The notes beneath the pieces are model-generated. The model did no database searches. It had not been told where the DNA came from and worked only from the letters and a program-made list of their open reading frames with translations. A DNA stretch of 60,236 bases. It comes from Rhodanobacter sp. PCA2. Its GTDB lineage: Bacteria > Pseudomonadota > Gammaproteobacteria > Xanthomonadales > Rhodanobacteraceae. Positions 1 to 8,650 of this stretch are shown piece by piece. Numbering within the stretch: the first letter of the stretch is position 1; each line of letters begins with the position of its first letter. The position numbers were made by a program, and so were the translations under genes. The stretch lies in contig NZ_NJIC01000053.1 of the NCBI RefSeq assembly GCF_013620825.1, positions 1 through 60,236 on the forward strand. The letters are read 5' to 3'.

Positions 1-45
1 GCGGAGCTTTTCCGCTGTGGGACATTTCGTCCCGGTGAGCCGCCC

Positions 46-73
46 ATTCTACATCGTTTTCTCGGTCCGTCAA
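46..73 (-). promoter_or_regulatory. Strong sigma70-type promoter reading off the left edge (rrn P2-like)
   Basis: On the minus strand a -35 TTGACG (73-68) and a -10 TAGAAT (51-46) are separated by 16 bp. The promoter points out of the window and no coding frame follows. It lies downstream of a second promoter (140-168), the tandem arrangement typical of rRNA operons. The link to an rRNA operon is inferred, since no rRNA sequence is inside the window. Confidence 0.6.
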
Positions 74-139
74 CAGCGCGCGAAGATTTGTTTCGGCGGG
101 TTGGCGTCCCGTGCTGCCGATGCAGCGGCGGGGCGGCGA

Positions 140-168
140 ATACTAGGGAGGCACCCCCACCTTGGCAA
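140..168 (-). promoter_or_regulatory. Upstream tandem promoter, GC-rich discriminator (rrn P1-like)
   Basis: On the minus strand -35 TTGCCA (168-163) and -10 TAGTAT (145-140) have a 17-bp spacer, followed by a very GC-rich initiation region. An AT-rich stretch (170-190) lies just upstream, where an UP element or Fis sites would sit. It is about 90 bp upstream of the second promoter and points the same way, suggesting stringently controlled stable-RNA transcription. Bases 1-250 otherwise hold nothing I can assign. Confidence 0.55.
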
Positions 169-250
169 GTATTTTCTTCGAAGAATTTTCACTCTTTCGC
201 GCAAGCCGCTGATCTGGCGCGAAACATTCCCCGAAGATCGCGTGCGTTGC

Positions 251-1462
251 TCAGCCGGCGGTCAACTTCACCCGGGCGAAGTTGCGCTTACCCACCTGCA
301 GCACGCCTTCGAAGCCCGCGCAGAACACGCGCTGCGCGTCCTCCACGACTTCCGCGTCGATGCGCACCGCGCGTTCCTTGAGCTTGCGGTTCGCCTCGGA
401 GTTGCTGGCGGTGAGTCCGGCCGCGGTGAGCAGCGCGGGCAGGCGGAAACCCTCGGCGGGCGCCGCGATCTCGCTGAGCGGCAGCAGCGAGGTGTCGCCC
501 TCGCCGCGCACCACCGCGTGCCAGCCGGCGATGGCCTGCTCGGCGGCGGCGGCATCGTGGAACCGCGTCGCCAGCTCGCGCGCCAGGCGCAGCTTGGCGT
601 CGCGCGGGTTCAGCGCGCCGCTTTCGATCTCGCGCTTCATGCGCGCGAGTTCGTCCATCGACACGTCGAAGCTGAGCAGTTCGAACCAGCGCCACATCAA
701 CGCGTCGTCGATCTTCATGGTCTTGGTGACGATGTCGATCGCCGGCTCGTCGATGCCGATGTAGTTGCCCAGCGACTTGGACATCTTGTTGACGCCGTCC
801 AGGCCTTCCAGCAGCGGCATGGTGAGCACGATCTGCGGCTTCTGCCCGAAGTGCTCCTGCAGGCCGCGGCCCATCAGCAGGTTGAACTTCTGGTCGGTGC
901 CGCCGAGCTCGACGTCGGCCTGCAGCGCCACCGAGTCGTAGCCCTGCACCAGCGGATAGAGGAATTCGTGGATGGCGATGGACTGCTGCGCCGCGTAGCG
1001 CTTGGCGAAGTCGTCGCGCTCCAGCATGCGCGCCACGGTGTGCTGGCCGGCGAGCTTGATCATCTCCGCCGCGCTCATCTTGCCGAACCACTCGGAGTTG
1101 AAGCGGACCTCGGTGCGTTCGCGATCCAGCACCTTGTAGACCTGCGCGGCGTAGGTCTCGGCGTTCTTCAGCACGTCCTCGCGGGTGAGCGGCTTGCGGG
1201 TGACGTTCTTGCCGGTGGGGTCGCCGATCATGCCGGTGAAGTCGCCGATCAGGAAGATCACCTGGTGCCCCAGATCCTGGAACTGGCGCATCTTGTTCAG
1301 CAGCACGGTGTGGCCGAGGTGCAGGTCCGGCGCGGTGGGGTCGAAGCCGGCCTTGACGCGCAGCGGGCGGCCGCCCTTCAGCCGTTCCAGCAGGTCCTCG
1401 CGCTTGATGATTTCGTCGGCGCCGCGCGCGATCGCGGCCAGCGCCTGCTCGGGTTCGTTCAT
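251..1462 (-). CDS. tyrS: Tyrosyl-tRNA synthetase
   Basis: A class I aminoacyl-tRNA synthetase that charges tRNA-Tyr in the cytoplasm. The 403-residue product has the HIGH-type motif HLGH at residues 48-51, KMSKS at 226-230, and a C-terminal S4-like RNA-binding region from about residue 335. Length and motif spacing fit the bacterial family. The start is the ATG at 1462; the same frame stays open much further upstream only because it shadows other genes. It is divergent from the M23 peptidase gene and is the last complete gene before the rrn-like promoters at the left edge. Confidence 0.96.
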   Translation of the reverse strand: MNEPEQALAAIARGADEIIKREDLLERLKGGRPLRVKAGFDPTAPDLHLGHTVLLNKMRQFQDLGHQVIFLIGDFTGMIGDPTGKNVTRKPLTREDVLKNAETYAAQVYKVLDRERTEVRFNSEWFGKMSAAEMIKLAGQHTVARMLERDDFAKRYAAQQSIAIHEFLYPLVQGYDSVALQADVELGGTDQKFNLLMGRGLQEHFGQKPQIVLTMPLLEGLDGVNKMSKSLGNYIGIDEPAIDIVTKTMKIDDALMWRWFELLSFDVSMDELARMKREIESGALNPRDAKLRLARELATRFHDAAAAEQAIAGWHAVVRGEGDTSLLPLSEIAAPAEGFRLPALLTAAGLTASNSEANRKLKERAVRIDAEVVEDAQRVFCAGFEGVLQVGKRNFARVKLTAG

Positions 1463-1530
1463 GCATCCCTCGGGGGTCAGGTAGTTGTCATGACAGCCAA
1501 TCACGGGATGGCAATCACGTTTCTGCGTTA

Positions 1531-1559
1531 ATTGTGCGTTAACCGAAAACCCAACGCAA
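1531..1559 (-). promoter_or_regulatory. Putative tyrS promoter
   Basis: On the minus strand -35 TTGCGT (1559-1554) and -10 CACAAT (1536-1531) are 17 bp apart, about 70 bp upstream of the tyrS ATG. The region is locally AT-rich. Prediction from consensus only. Confidence 0.45.
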
Positions 1560-1578
1560 ACCCTTGATGGGAAAGGCA

Positions 1579-1608
1579 TTGACGCACTTGTTACATGACG
1601 ATTATGGT
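1579..1608 (+). promoter_or_regulatory. Putative promoter of the M23 peptidase gene
   Basis: TTGACG (1579-1584), an 18-bp spacer and TATGGT (1603-1608). If used, transcription starts near 1615, which makes the ATG at 1649 a better start than the in-frame ATG at 1595. Confidence 0.45.
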
Positions 1609-1648
1609 ACGCGGGTTTGTTATTTTGTACGACGAGGCTGGGCGCAGT

Positions 1649-3091
1649 ATGGGTGAGGAAAACCGGGGGGGGCGCCGCGCGCGCAAGCAGGCCATTTGCC
1701 GCAAGGCGCAGCGCCAGCATGTGGGCTTCTACGCGCGTTGTGCACATTGGTCGTTCGACCGTTCGGAATCCACCACGCCGTTGCGCTGGCATCGCGAGCG
1801 CTGGGTGCTGGCCGGCACCGCGCTCATGGTGACCCTGCTTTCCGGCTTCATCATGCCGGCGTGGGCCACCGCGATGAAGCCGGCGGCCACGGTCGAAGCG
1901 CACACGCTGCTGCCGCTGGCGCTGCCGAAGCTGGCGCCCATCGTTCCGGCCGCATCCACGGTGGACGACTGGCAGGTGGTGCGGGTGCAGCCCGGCCAGA
2001 CGCTGTCGGACATCTTCAGCGGCCGCGGGCTCAGCCTCACCGATCTGCAGAAGGTGATGGATGCCGCCGGCAACGCGAAGTCCGCGCTGCACAACATCCG
2101 TCCCGGCCAGGAGTTCGACTTCCTGCTCGGTCCCGGCGGCAGCCTGCGCGGCTTCCGCTTCGACCAGGACCAGGCGAACCGCGCGATCGTGCGCCTCGAC
2201 GGCGCGCAGCCCACGCTCACCCTGCAGGCGCGCGACATGGACGTGCGCGAACAGGTCGCGCATGGCGTGATCCGCAGCAGCCTGTACGCCGCGGGCGACC
2301 AGGCCGGCCTCAGCGCCGCGATGGTCGGCAAGCTGGCCGACCTGTTCAAGTACGACATCGACTTCGTGCAGGACCTGCGCGAAGGCGACAGTTTCACCGT
2401 GATCTACGACGACCTCTACCGCGACGGCGCCCGTTTCGGCGAAGGCGACATCGTGGCCGCGGAGTTCGTGAACCAGGGCAAGCGCTACACCGCCTACCGC
2501 TTCAGGAAGGCCGACGGCGACTACGGCTGGTTCAGCGAGGACGGCCGCCCGATCCAGAAGGCGTTCCTGCGCATCCCGGTGGACTTCACCCGGATCTCCT
2601 CCACCTTCAGCTCCGCCCGCATGCACCCCATCCTCGGCCGCATGCGCGCGCACAAGGGCGTGGACTACGCCGCCCCGTCGGGCACGCCGATCCACGCCGC
2701 CGGCGACGGCGTGATCAAGTTCCGCGGCTGGGAACGCGGCTACGGCAACTTCGTGGTGATCCAGCACAACAAGGACATCAGCACCGCCTACGGCCACATG
2801 TCGCGCTTCGCCGGCAGCGAGCGCGTGGGCCAGCGCGTGAAGCAGGGCCAGATCATCGGCTACGTCGGCATGACCGGCCTCGCCACCGGCCCGCATCTGC
2901 ACTACGAATTCCGCGTGGACGGCGTGCAGCGCAATCCGCAGACGGTGACCCTGCCCAGGCCCGAACCGCTGCCGGCGGCCCAGATGGCGCAGTTCAAGGC
3001 GACCGTGGTGAAGCCGCAACTCGCGCGGCTGGAACAGATCGACCAGCGCATCAAGCTGGCCCGCAACAACACGCCGCGCACCGACAACTGA
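1649..3091 (+). CDS. M23 family metallopeptidase with LysM/OapA-like domain, membrane anchored
   Basis: A probable cell-wall endopeptidase or an amidase activator of the MepM/NlpD kind, acting on periplasmic peptidoglycan. From the chosen start it is 480 residues: a basic cytoplasmic N-terminus, one membrane segment at about 51-73, an OapA/LysM-like region near 107-140, and a C-terminal M23 (LytM) domain. The zinc-ligand signatures are intact: HKGVD in the first motif and HLHYEF in the HxH motif, so it is likely catalytically active. The start at 1649 is preferred over 1595 because of the promoter. It is followed 13 bp later by anmK, another peptidoglycan gene, suggesting co-transcription. 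Confidence 0.9.
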   Translation: MGEENRGGRRARKQAICRKAQRQHVGFYARCAHWSFDRSESTTPLRWHRERWVLAGTALMVTLLSGFIMPAWATAMKPAATVEAHTLLPLALPKLAPIVPAASTVDDWQVVRVQPGQTLSDIFSGRGLSLTDLQKVMDAAGNAKSALHNIRPGQEFDFLLGPGGSLRGFRFDQDQANRAIVRLDGAQPTLTLQARDMDVREQVAHGVIRSSLYAAGDQAGLSAAMVGKLADLFKYDIDFVQDLREGDSFTVIYDDLYRDGARFGEGDIVAAEFVNQGKRYTAYRFRKADGDYGWFSEDGRPIQKAFLRIPVDFTRISSTFSSARMHPILGRMRAHKGVDYAAPSGTPIHAAGDGVIKFRGWERGYGNFVVIQHNKDISTAYGHMSRFAGSERVGQRVKQGQIIGYVGMTGLATGPHLHYEFRVDGVQRNPQTVTLPRPEPLPAAQMAQFKATVVKPQLARLEQIDQRIKLARNNTPRTDN

Positions 3092-3104
3092 GCCCCGTTC
3101 CCGC

Positions 3105-4223
3105 GTGAGTGAAACGCCCGCGCTGTATCTCGGCCTGATTTCCGGCACCAGCGCGGACGCCATCGACGCTGCCCTGGTGTCGTTCGAGCACGAACGACCG
3201 CGCCTGCTCGCCGCACGCGCGCATCCCTGGCCGGATGCGCTGCGCGAACGCATCCTTGCCGTGGCGCAAGGCGAAACCGCGCTGGACCTCGACGCATTCG
3301 GACGGCTGGACGTGGCGCTGGGCCATGGTTTCGCCGAGGCTGCGCTGACCCTGCTGCGCGACAGCGGCACGCCGGCCTCCGCCGTGCGCGCGATCGGCTC
3401 GCACGGCCAGACCGTGCGCCATCGCCCCACGGGCGAGCACCCGTTCACCCTGCAACTGGGCGATCCCGCCACGATCGCCGAACGCTGCGGCATCGACGTG
3501 GTGGCGGACTTCCGCCGCGCCGACATGGCCGCCGGCGGCCAAGGCGCCCCCCTGCTGCCGGCCGTGCACGCGATGCTGCTGGCGCGTCCCGGCCACGTTC
3601 GTGTGGTGCTCAACCTCGGCGGCATCGCCAACATCACCGCGCTGGGCGCCGACGGCAGCGTCGTCGGCTTCGACACCGGCCCCGCCAACGGCCTGATGGA
3701 TGCGTGGTGCCTGCGCCAGCGGGGCGAAGCGTTCGACCGCGACGGCATGTTCGCGGCCAGCGGCAAGGTCGACCAGGCACTGCTCGATGCGCTGCTGGCC
3801 GATCCCTATTTCGCCTTGACGCCGCCCAAGAGCACCGGCCGCGAGCACTTCCACCTCGACTGGCTGGCCGCGCATCCGCGAATGGATTTGCTGGCACCGG
3901 CCGACGTGCAAGCCACGTTGCTGGAATTCACGGCGCGCAGCGTGGCCGAAGCGATCGAACGCCATGCGCCGGCAGCGGAAGACGTGCTGGCCTGCGGCGG
4001 CGGCGTGCACAACGCCGCGCTGATGTGCCGGCTCGCCGAACTGCTGGCGCCACGCTCGCTGGCAAGCACGGCGGCGTTCGGCGTCGATCCGGATTTCCTC
4101 GAGGCCACCGCGTTCGCATGGCTGGCCCGGCAGCGCCTGCTCGGCCTGCCCGGCAACCTGCCCGCGGTCACCGGCGCACGCGGACTGCGCCAGCTCGGTG
4201 CGATCCATCCCGCGCCGCGCTGA
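3105..4223 (+). CDS. anmK: Anhydro-N-acetylmuramic acid kinase
   Basis: Phosphorylates 1,6-anhydro-MurNAc released during peptidoglycan turnover to MurNAc-6-phosphate, returning it to the recycling pathway. The 372-residue protein begins with the family signature around [10 protein letters not shown], and contains GSHGQTVRH and NLGGIANIT in the sugar-kinase fold; length is normal. The start is GTG, 13 bp after the peptidase stop. An AmpG-type muropeptide permease is encoded nearby at 4648-5901 on the other strand, so peptidoglycan recycling functions cluster here. Confidence 0.95.
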   Translation: MSETPALYLGLISGTSADAIDAALVSFEHERPRLLAARAHPWPDALRERILAVAQGETALDLDAFGRLDVALGHGFAEAALTLLRDSGTPASAVRAIGSHGQTVRHRPTGEHPFTLQLGDPATIAERCGIDVVADFRRADMAAGGQGAPLLPAVHAMLLARPGHVRVVLNLGGIANITALGADGSVVGFDTGPANGLMDAWCLRQRGEAFDRDGMFAASGKVDQALLDALLADPYFALTPPKSTGREHFHLDWLAAHPRMDLLAPADVQATLLEFTARSVAEAIERHAPAAEDVLACGGGVHNAALMCRLAELLAPRSLASTAAFGVDPDFLEATAFAWLARQRLLGLPGNLPAVTGARGLRQLGAIHPAPR

Positions 4224-4229
4224 ACCGGT

Positions 4230-4529
4230 TCACTCGAACAGACGCATCTCGCCCGCGGTCGGCGCCAGCTGGTCGCTGCGTGCGACCGACAGCGCCAGCG
4301 CCGTCTCGCGGAACACTGCCTGTTCGGCCGCGTTCCACGCCCCGGTCTGGGCGGCGAACTCGCCGGCATCGACCTGCGTCTCGGCCTGCGCGCCCAGTTC
4401 GGCCGCGCCCAAGCCGCGCCGCAGCGCATGCAGCAACACCTCGTTCACCGTCCACTGCTGGTGCTTCGCGAACGCCTGGATGCGCTCGGCCAGCAGATGA
4501 TCGACATTGCGTATCGTGAAGTCGGGCAT
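4230..4529 (-). CDS. Small ribbon-helix-helix (Arc/CopG/FitA-like) DNA-binding protein
   Basis: A 99-residue protein. The N-terminal 40 residues (beginning MPDFTIRNVDHLL, then a helix pair) resemble the ribbon-helix-helix domain of FitA/VapB antitoxins. The rest is an acidic, alanine-rich tail. The start is supported by an AAGGAG ribosome site about 6 bases upstream. No partner toxin (PIN domain or other) lies next to it: the neighbours are anmK, convergent, and the ampG-type gene. It is either a solitary transcription factor or an orphan antitoxin; function is unassigned. Confidence 0.75.
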   Translation of the reverse strand: MPDFTIRNVDHLLAERIQAFAKHQQWTVNEVLLHALRRGLGAAELGAQAETQVDAGEFAAQTGAWNAAEQAVFRETALALSVARSDQLAPTAGEMRLFE

Positions 4530-4647
4530 TCGTCGCTCCTTGCGCGGCGTACCCCCTGTGGCGCGATCATCGCCGGCACCGGAACGCCGTACAAGTCCCG
4601 TTCTGCCGATTCGTGGCCTGCGCCGCAGCCGCAGCGTGAACGGGCTC

Positions 4648-5901
4648 TCAGTGCGGGCGCGCCAGCTCGGCGCGGTCGATCGCGCGACGCAGCGCAAAGA
4701 TCAGCAGCAGCCCGGGCAGCGCCGACAACACGGTGATCACGAAGAAATCCGACCAGCCCACCTTTGGCACCAGCCACGCCGCCAGCGGCCCGAGGAACAC
4801 CCGGCCCACCGCCGCCAGCGAGGACAGCAGCGCGTACTGGGTGGCCGAATAGCGCACGTTGCACAGTGCCGTCACCAGCACCACGAAGGCGGTGCTGCCC
4901 AGGCCGCTGAAGAAATTCTCCGCGCCCACCACGGCCGCCAGCGCCAGCAGGTCGGGGCCGCTGTGCACCAGCCAGATGTAGCCCAGGTTCACCAGCGCCT
5001 GCAGCACGCCCAGCAGCAGCAGCGCCGGGAACAACCGCATCCGCGTCACCACCCAGCCGCCGGCCAGCGCGCCCAGCAGGCCGGCGGCGAGGCCGAAGGT
5101 CTTGTTGATCGCGCCGAGCTGGGTCAGCGTGAACTGCGGCACGCGCAGCAGGAAGGTGGTGGACAGCGACAGTGCGAACGCGTCGGACAGCTTGTACAGC
5201 ACCATCAGCGCCAGCCACGCCAGCGCCAGCATGCCGTAGCGGTGGAAGAAATCGGCGAACGGCTCGATCACCGCCTCAGCGAAATTGCGCGCGGGGCGCT
5301 CGTCGGGCGCCTCCGGCGAGGTGGCGGTGACCGCCATCGCCGCCAGCATCAGCGCGCCCATCAGCCGGTACACCCAGGCCCAGCCCATGTGGTCGGCGAG
5401 GATCAGCGACAGCGCGCCGGACACCAGCATCGCGGCACGATAGCCGCCCTGCGCGGACGCGGTGCCCCAGCCGCGCTCGGCCGGCGGCAGCAGGTCGGTG
5501 CGGTGCGCGTCGTAGGCGGTGTCCTGCGTGGCCGAGGCGAACGCCAGCAACACGCCCAGGAACGCCAGCGTGGCGGCGCCGCCCTGCGGCGTGTAGAAGC
5601 TCATGCTGATCAGCGCGACGCCGCACAGCAGCTGCATCATGAAGATCCAGCCGCGACGGCGGCCCATGAACGGCAGCGGCAGGCGGTCCAGCAACGGCGC
5701 CCACAGGAACTTGAACACGTAGGCCTGGCCGATCAGTGTGATCCAGCCGATGTCGCGCAGGCTCATCCCCGCGGTGGTGAACCAGGCCTGCAGCGCGCTG
5801 CCCGACAGCGCCAGCGGCAGGCCGGAGGCGAAGCCCAGCAGGCCGATGCTGAGGATGCGCCAGGAGCGTCCCGGGGCGACGGCCGCGCCCTCAGTCGGCA
5901 T
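4648..5901 (-). CDS. ampG: AmpG-type muropeptide MFS permease
   Basis: Inner-membrane major facilitator protein importing GlcNAc-anhydroMurNAc muropeptides for recycling. The 417-residue product is hydrophobic throughout (10-12 membrane segments). It starts with the AmpG-like stretch ILSIGLLGFASGLPLAL and contains FKFLWAPLLDR after the second helix and the basic loop GRRRGW. Its first codons overlap the end of xth by 11 bp, so the two are probably translated from one message. The family includes related transporters of unknown substrate, but anmK nearby supports the recycling role. Confidence 0.87.
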   Translation of the reverse strand: MPTEGAAVAPGRSWRILSIGLLGFASGLPLALSGSALQAWFTTAGMSLRDIGWITLIGQAYVFKFLWAPLLDRLPLPFMGRRRGWIFMMQLLCGVALISMSFYTPQGGAATLAFLGVLLAFASATQDTAYDAHRTDLLPPAERGWGTASAQGGYRAAMLVSGALSLILADHMGWAWVYRLMGALMLAAMAVTATSPEAPDERPARNFAEAVIEPFADFFHRYGMLALAWLALMVLYKLSDAFALSLSTTFLLRVPQFTLTQLGAINKTFGLAAGLLGALAGGWVVTRMRLFPALLLLGVLQALVNLGYIWLVHSGPDLLALAAVVGAENFFSGLGSTAFVVLVTALCNVRYSATQYALLSSLAAVGRVFLGPLAAWLVPKVGWSDFFVITVLSALPGLLLIFALRRAIDRAELARPH

Positions 5902-6658
5902 AGTCGACGGTGTAGGGCGCGTGGTCGGAGAAGCGCTCGTCGCGGTAGATCGCGCAGCGCTTCAGGCGCCCGGCCAGCGCGGGCGTGACGAGTTGGTAGT
6001 CGATGCGCCAGCCGACGTCGTTCTCGCGGGCGCGGCCGCGGTTCGACCACCAGGTGTAGTCCTCGCCCTCGGGGTGCAGCGTGCGGTAGCTGTCCACCCA
6101 GCCGCCCTCGACCAGGCCGTTGAGCCAGGCGCGCTCCTCCGGCAGGCAGCCGGAGTTCTTCTGGTTGGATTTCCAGTTCTTGATGTCCTTCTCGCTGCGC
6201 ACGATGTTCCAGTCGCCGCACAGCACGTAGTCGCGGCCGCTCCTGAGCCATTCGTCGAGGGTCGGCGCGAGCCAGTCCATCGCCTTGAACTTGAACTGCT
6301 GGCGCTCGTCGCCCGACGAACCCGACGGCACGTACAGCGACACCACGCTGAGCTTGCCGAAGCGCGCCTCGACGTAGCGGCCCTCGTTGTCGAAGGCGTC
6401 CCAGCCCAGCGCGGTGCGCACTTCGTCCGGCTCGCGCTTCGCGTAGATCGCCACGCCCGAATAGCCCTTCTTGCTGCTGGCGTCGCGGTAGAAGCAGTGG
6501 TGGCCGTCGGGGCGGAACATCGGATCGGCGAGCTGGTCTTCCTGCGCCTTGGTTTCCTGCAGGCAGACCACGTCGGCCCGCTGCTGGCGCAGCCACTCGA
6601 ACACGCCCTTGGTCGCGGCCGAGCGGATGCCGTTGGCGTTCAAGCTGATGATGCGCAT
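5891..6658 (-). CDS. xth: Exodeoxyribonuclease III (AP endonuclease family)
   Basis: A DNA repair nuclease that cuts at abasic sites and degrades 3' ends in base excision repair. The 255-residue protein has the exonuclease/endonuclease/phosphatase fold signatures in order: [10 protein letters not shown] at the N-terminus, the metal-binding Glu in LQETK, GDWNI in the middle, and the catalytic SDHAPY near the C-terminus. Length fits ExoIII rather than the longer Crc relatives, although paralogous Crc-like roles cannot be excluded by sequence alone. It is divergent from the GNAT gene and coupled to ampG downstream. Confidence 0.92.
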   Translation of the reverse strand: MRIISLNANGIRSAATKGVFEWLRQQRADVVCLQETKAQEDQLADPMFRPDGHHCFYRDASSKKGYSGVAIYAKREPDEVRTALGWDAFDNEGRYVEARFGKLSVVSLYVPSGSSGDERQQFKFKAMDWLAPTLDEWLRSGRDYVLCGDWNIVRSEKDIKNWKSNQKNSGCLPEERAWLNGLVEGGWVDSYRTLHPEGEDYTWWSNRGRARENDVGWRIDYQLVTPALAGRLKRCAIYRDERFSDHAPYTVDYAD

Positions 6659-6696
6659 GCGCGACTCCCGGAACGATCGTGGGCATCATAGCAACC

Positions 6697-7191
6697 ATGC
6701 CCGCAGCGCCCATCATCCGCGTTTCCCCGGTCACCGCAGCCCTGCGCGATGCCGTGCTGCGCGTCCGCGTGCGCCCGGAGCAGGACCGCTTCGTGAGCCC
6801 GCCCGCGCACACGCTGCCCGATGCCGAGCAATGCCCCGGCAGCGAGCCGATGGCGATACTGCTGGACGCCGCCGTGGTGGGCTACTACCGCATCGAACGC
6901 AGCGCGCGCAGCCTCGCCGGCCGCGACGAGGATGCCGATGCGCTGGGGCTGCGTTCGTTCCAGCTCGATGCCGCCTGCCAGGGACGCGGCCTCGGCGTGA
7001 CTGTGATGGAGGCCTTGCTGGCCGACCTGACACAACGTCATCCGCAGGCGCGCCGCATCGTGCTCATGGTGAACAGCGCCAACGCCGCCGCGCTGGCGCT
7101 GTACCGGCGCGCGGGCTTTGCGGACAGCGGCACGCTGTACCATGGCGGCCGCTCCGGCCCGCAGCACCTGCTGTGGCGTGCCCTTCCCTGA
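6697..7191 (+). CDS. GNAT family N-acetyltransferase
   Basis: A 164-residue acetyl-CoA-dependent acetyltransferase of unknown substrate. The acetyl-CoA loop is visible as [15 protein letters not shown], preceded by the beta strand SFQLDAA and followed by [21 protein letters not shown], the usual GNAT motif B. The ATG at 6697 is preferred to the upstream GTG at 6679. It ends 11 bp before pyrE and may share its transcript. Confidence 0.85.
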   Translation: MPAAPIIRVSPVTAALRDAVLRVRVRPEQDRFVSPPAHTLPDAEQCPGSEPMAILLDAAVVGYYRIERSARSLAGRDEDADALGLRSFQLDAACQGRGLGVTVMEALLADLTQRHPQARRIVLMVNSANAAALALYRRAGFADSGTLYHGGRSGPQHLLWRALP

Positions 7192-7202
7192 AGAGAATCC
7201 CC

Positions 7203-7850
7203 ATGCACGACTACCAGCGCGACTTCATCGAACTCACCCTGCAGCGCGAAGTGTTGCGCTTCGGCGAGTTCACGCTGAAGTCCGGGCGGCAGAGTCCGTA
7301 CTTCTTCAACATGGGCCGCATCGATTCCGGCGCCGCGCTGGGCCGCCTCGGCCGCGCCTACGCCGCGGCGGTGGTGAACGCGGGTATCGACGTGGACATG
7401 CTGTTCGGCCCCGCCTACAAGGGCATCGCACTGGCCGCGGCCACCGCGATCGCGCTGGCCGACCAGCACGCCCGCGACCTGCCCTGGGCCTACAACCGCA
7501 AGGAGGCCAAGGACCACGGCGAAGGCGGCGTGCTGGTGGGTGCACCGCTCAAGGGCCGCGTGCTGATCGTGGACGACGTGATGACCGCCGGCACCGCGGT
7601 GCGCGAGTCGCTGGCGCTGATCCGCGCCCACGGCGCCGAACCGGCCGGCGTGCTGATCGCGCTGGACCGGCAGGAACGCGGCCAGGGCGAACTCTCCGCC
7701 GCGCAGGAAGTGGCGCGCGACTACGGCATCCCGGTGATCGCGATCACCAGCCTTGCCGACGTGCTGGCGTACGCGGGCGAACGCCCGGAGCTGGCGGCCG
7801 AGCACGCGCGCCTGCTGGCCTATCGGGAACGCTACGGCGTCGACGGCTGA
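7203..7850 (+). CDS. pyrE: Orotate phosphoribosyltransferase
   Basis: Converts orotate and PRPP to OMP in de novo pyrimidine synthesis. The 215-residue protein opens with the family stretch [19 protein letters not shown] followed by [11 protein letters not shown], and contains the PRPP-binding loop [13 protein letters not shown]. The ATG at 7203 follows a GAAGAGAA-like ribosome site. Length and motifs are complete. Confidence 0.97.
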   Translation: MHDYQRDFIELTLQREVLRFGEFTLKSGRQSPYFFNMGRIDSGAALGRLGRAYAAAVVNAGIDVDMLFGPAYKGIALAAATAIALADQHARDLPWAYNRKEAKDHGEGGVLVGAPLKGRVLIVDDVMTAGTAVRESLALIRAHGAEPAGVLIALDRQERGQGELSAAQEVARDYGIPVIAITSLADVLAYAGERPELAAEHARLLAYRERYGVDG

Positions 7851-7934
7851 ACGCCCGGCCGCGATTGGGCGAAGCCGGTCACGCCCGGCGATGGCCGCCA
7901 CCCTGGCCGCCGGCTGCAGCGCGGCTGCGGCGTC

Positions 7935-7940
7935 TATACT
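7935..7940 (+). promoter_or_regulatory. -10 element upstream of the DUF4124 gene
   Basis: TATACT at 7935-7940, 18 bp before the start codon, with no convincing -35. It suggests the downstream gene is transcribed separately from pyrE. Confidence 0.35.
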
Positions 7941-7957
7941 TCCGCGAGGGGGTACTC

Positions 7958-8605
7958 ATGCGAAAGTCACTGTCCATCCTGCTCGTCGCCGCGCTGACCG
8001 CCAGCACGGCGGTCTGCGCCCAGCAACACGCGAACACCAGCGGCCTGCGCTACAAGTGGGTGGACGGCCAGGGCCACCTGCATTTCAGCGACGGCCTCAC
8101 CCAGGACGCGCTCAAGTACGGCTACGACGTGGTCAACGACCAGGGCGTGGCCGTGCAGCACGTGCAGCGCCAGCTCAGCCCGGAGGAACGCGCCGCGGCG
8201 CAGAAACTCGCCGCGGAGCAGGCCGCCGCCCAGCGTGCCGCCCGGGACCGCGTCCGCGCCGACGAGCAGATGCTGGCCGCCTATCCCGACGAAGCCTCGT
8301 ACAAGGCTTCGCTGCAGCAGACGCTGGCGGGCCTGGACCAGCAAATCCACACCAGCAAGGTCAACCTGCGCAGCCAGGAGCAGGCGCTGACCGATCTGCT
8401 GGGCCGCGCCGCCGAACTCGAACATGACAAGCAGCCGCTGCCGAAGTACCTGCAGGACGGCATCGCCAAGCAGCGCGGCGTGGTGAGCGAACTGCAGGCG
8501 GTGCTGCAGCGCCAGCAGGCGCAGCGCGACCAGGCCGCCCAGGCGCAGACGCAGCAGCTCGCGCATTACCGCGCCGTGCAAGCCGCGCAGCAGAACCAGC
8601 CCTGA
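7958..8605 (+). CDS. Exported DUF4124-domain protein with coiled coil
   Basis: A 215-residue secreted protein of unknown function. Residues 1-22 form a signal peptide with a likely cleavage after VCA. A DUF4124 module follows (YKWVDGQGHLHFSDG), a small all-beta domain common in Xanthomonadales and pseudomonad periplasmic proteins. The remaining ~140 residues are rich in Ala, Gln and Glu and probably form a long coiled coil. It has its own -10 element and ends before a hairpin shared with the convergent phosphomannomutase gene. Confidence 0.85.
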   Translation: MRKSLSILLVAALTASTAVCAQQHANTSGLRYKWVDGQGHLHFSDGLTQDALKYGYDVVNDQGVAVQHVQRQLSPEERAAAQKLAAEQAAAQRAARDRVRADEQMLAAYPDEASYKASLQQTLAGLDQQIHTSKVNLRSQEQALTDLLGRAAELEHDKQPLPKYLQDGIAKQRGVVSELQAVLQRQQAQRDQAAQAQTQQLAHYRAVQAAQQNQP

Positions 8606-8616
8606 CAGCCGCGCCA

Positions 8617-8643
8617 CGAAGGCCCGGCCATGCCAGGCCTTCG
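8617..8643. terminator. Hairpin between convergent genes
   Basis: CGAAGGCC (8617-8624) pairs with GGCCTTCG (8636-8643) around an 11-base loop. It sits between the stop codons of the DUF4124 gene and the phosphomannomutase gene. There is no U-tract, so it may act as a weak or Rho-assisted bidirectional end. Confidence 0.4.
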
Positions 8644-8650
8644 CATGCGA

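Noticed and set aside
251-3766. A minus-strand frame open for about 1170 codons spanning tyrS and beyond
   Set aside because: Only 251-1462 matches a protein family (TyrRS). The upstream part is antisense to the M23 peptidase and anmK and has no family features; long antisense frames are normal at ~70% GC.
4230-4529. Toxin-antitoxin module
   Set aside because: The ribbon-helix-helix protein looks antitoxin-like, but no PIN, RelE or other toxin gene is adjacent on either side.
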